Shown: one piece after another, positions 5,321 through 5,876 of the stretch | Numbering within the stretch: the first letter of the stretch is position 1 | How the letters are laid out: the number at the start of each line of letters is the position of its first letter | Assembly (NCBI GenBank): GCA_012269655.1 | Contig: JAAXJV010000266.1 | Span: 1-5,876, forward strand | Source: Pseudomonadales bacterium | GTDB lineage: Bacteria > Pseudomonadota > Gammaproteobacteria > Pseudomonadales > Litorivicinaceae | Direction: 5' to 3' | Length of the DNA: 5,876 nucleotides | The notes under the pieces: model-generated | The model's database searches: none | The model's input: only the letters and a program-made list of their open reading frames with translations | Told to the model about the DNA's origin: nothing | Program-made: the position numbers and the translations under genes

Positions 5321-5876
5321 AGCTCGTCCAAGTGAAAAGCCGTCAAATTGGCACTGCCTGCGTAGCCATAAGTGCGAGAATTTGAATGGCCTTGGGCTAA
5401 GGTCACCGTCTTGCTCCGAAACAGCCGGCGCACTTTGAAACTGAGCTGGTCCTGCGCCACCCATTGGCCGTTGACCTCTTGAGTGTTGCCACGCTTTCGT
5501 AGCTTGGCCAACCCAAAGAATGATTGGCTCCAATTCCTGGCGTTGAGCCAATCTCGATGGGATAAGGCCGCCTGACGCACCTGTCCTTGAAAGGGTACGG
5601 ACCGAAATTGTCGAGCCTGGAGCCAATTGATTTTGGCTAGGGTCTTCGCCCCCCCCGCCTTTTGATTGGTTTTGATCAGTTGTCCCGGCAAGGCCATTAA
5701 CAGCGATTGGTTGTGAGACTGGGCTATTTGCCCTGCGACCGACAGGGTCTGCGTCCAAAACGGCATTTGCTGACGCTGAAACGCCTGCGCTTGCGACGCC
5801 TTTTGATGAATCCACGTAGCCGTCCCTGGCGCCAGCCAAGCTAATGCCCAACTGCCCTTGTGGGTGAGCTGAACCG
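5179..5876 (-). CDS. TadG-like membrane-anchored pilus-locus protein, 5' end cut by window edge
   Basis: 231 codons are visible; the frame is still open at the right edge and ends at a TGA at 5179-5181. Near the visible start a basic residue pair and a hydrophobic stretch (THKGSWALAWLA, then PGTATWIHQKASQAQAF) resemble the membrane-anchored N-terminus of TadG-type pilus proteins, so the true start is probably only a few codons outside the window. The following part (LSVAGQIAQSHNQSLLMALP) is helical and resembles the region after the anchor in TadG-like proteins. The rest is soluble, basic and rich in Gln, Arg and Ser, with no motif I can name. Location next to a TadE/F-like prepilin supports a TadG-like role, but homology is not certain. 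A run of eight G residues lies at visible codons 73-76. Confidence 0.7.
   Translation of the reverse strand, partial: VQLTHKGSWALAWLAPGTATWIHQKASQAQAFQRQQMPFWTQTLSVAGQIAQSHNQSLLMALPGQLIKTNQKAGGAKTLAKINWLQARQFRSVPFQGQVRQAALSHRDWLNARNWSQSFFGLAKLRKRGNTQEVNGQWVAQDQLSFKVRRLFRSKTVTLAQGHSNSRTYGYAGSANLTAFHLDELWFESQAGAHQASARTFSRARTQIDQVLLMPDWDAELAVQGLSRGWW
5189..5194 (-). promoter_or_regulatory. Shine-Dalgarno-like GAGGGG before the ATG at 5179
   Basis: GAGGGG lies nine bases before an ATG at 5179 that overlaps the preceding gene's stop as TGATG. Taken alone it would define the prepilin gene start. It coincides with the Glu-Gly codons of the prepilin motif (GIVEG), so it may be coincidental or may drive a second, shorter product. 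Confidence 0.4.
5649..5656 (-). repeat. Eight-G homopolymer inside the TadG-like gene
   Basis: A run of eight C on the plus strand reads as eight G within the Ala-Gly-Gly-Ala codons of the TadG-like gene. It is the longest homopolymer I noticed in the window. Tracts of this kind can slip during replication and switch genes on and off, and they are also a common site of sequencing error. Confidence 0.8.

Noticed and set aside
5321..5851. Upstream part of the long minus-strand frame leading to the prepilin, as one 336-residue protein
   Set aside because: Before the prepilin motif the translation is low-complexity and Gly/Ser/Arg-rich, typical of a shadow frame, while the competing frame encodes a more protein-like TadG-like sequence with a membrane anchor.

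Overview
The window is one tightly packed minus-strand operon segment encoding a Tad/Flp-type (type IVc) pilus or secretion apparatus. Reading in the direction of transcription (right to left) the order is: a 5'-truncated TadG-like membrane protein (5179-5876+), a TadE/F-like prepilin (about 4841-5320), a Trp-rich 75-residue orphan (4617-4844), a CpaB/RcpC-like SAF-domain protein (3923-4630), a short CpaC/RcpA-like secretin-family protein (3081-3926), an FHA-TadA/CpaF ATPase (1684-3084), TadB (1088-1684), TadC (498-1091), a 57-residue exported peptide (325-498) and a TadD-like TPR lipoprotein that runs off the left edge (1-328). No credible plus-strand gene is present.

There is no non-coding stretch. 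Eight junctions are 1- to 14-base overlaps, mostly ATGA, TAATG or TGATG stop/start overlaps, several with a clear Shine-Dalgarno inside the upstream gene. This indicates one transcript with translational coupling. I see no promoter, terminator, RNA gene, CRISPR array, insertion sequence or attachment site. The promoter should lie beyond the right edge.

The expected cooperation is as follows (family knowledge). TadA hydrolyses ATP at the inner-membrane platform built by TadB and TadC. The secretin-family protein and CpaB would form the outer-membrane/periplasmic conduit, with the TadD-like lipoprotein assisting assembly. The TadE/F-like prepilin and TadG-like protein would be minor components. 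The major Flp pilin, the prepilin peptidase (TadV) and the ParA-like localisation ATPase (TadZ/CpaE) are absent from the window. TadZ is absent from its usual place just before tadA, where this ATPase instead carries an N-terminal FHA domain.

Several parts are reduced or rearranged: a 281-residue secretin-family protein, TadB and TadC of just under 200 residues each, and tadE/F- and tadG-like genes placed upstream of cpaB instead of after tadD. The secretin-type protein, signal peptides and lipobox point to a Gram-negative bacterium. The moderate GC content and protein style suggest a Proteobacterium, perhaps a gammaproteobacterium, but genus cannot be read from the sequence.
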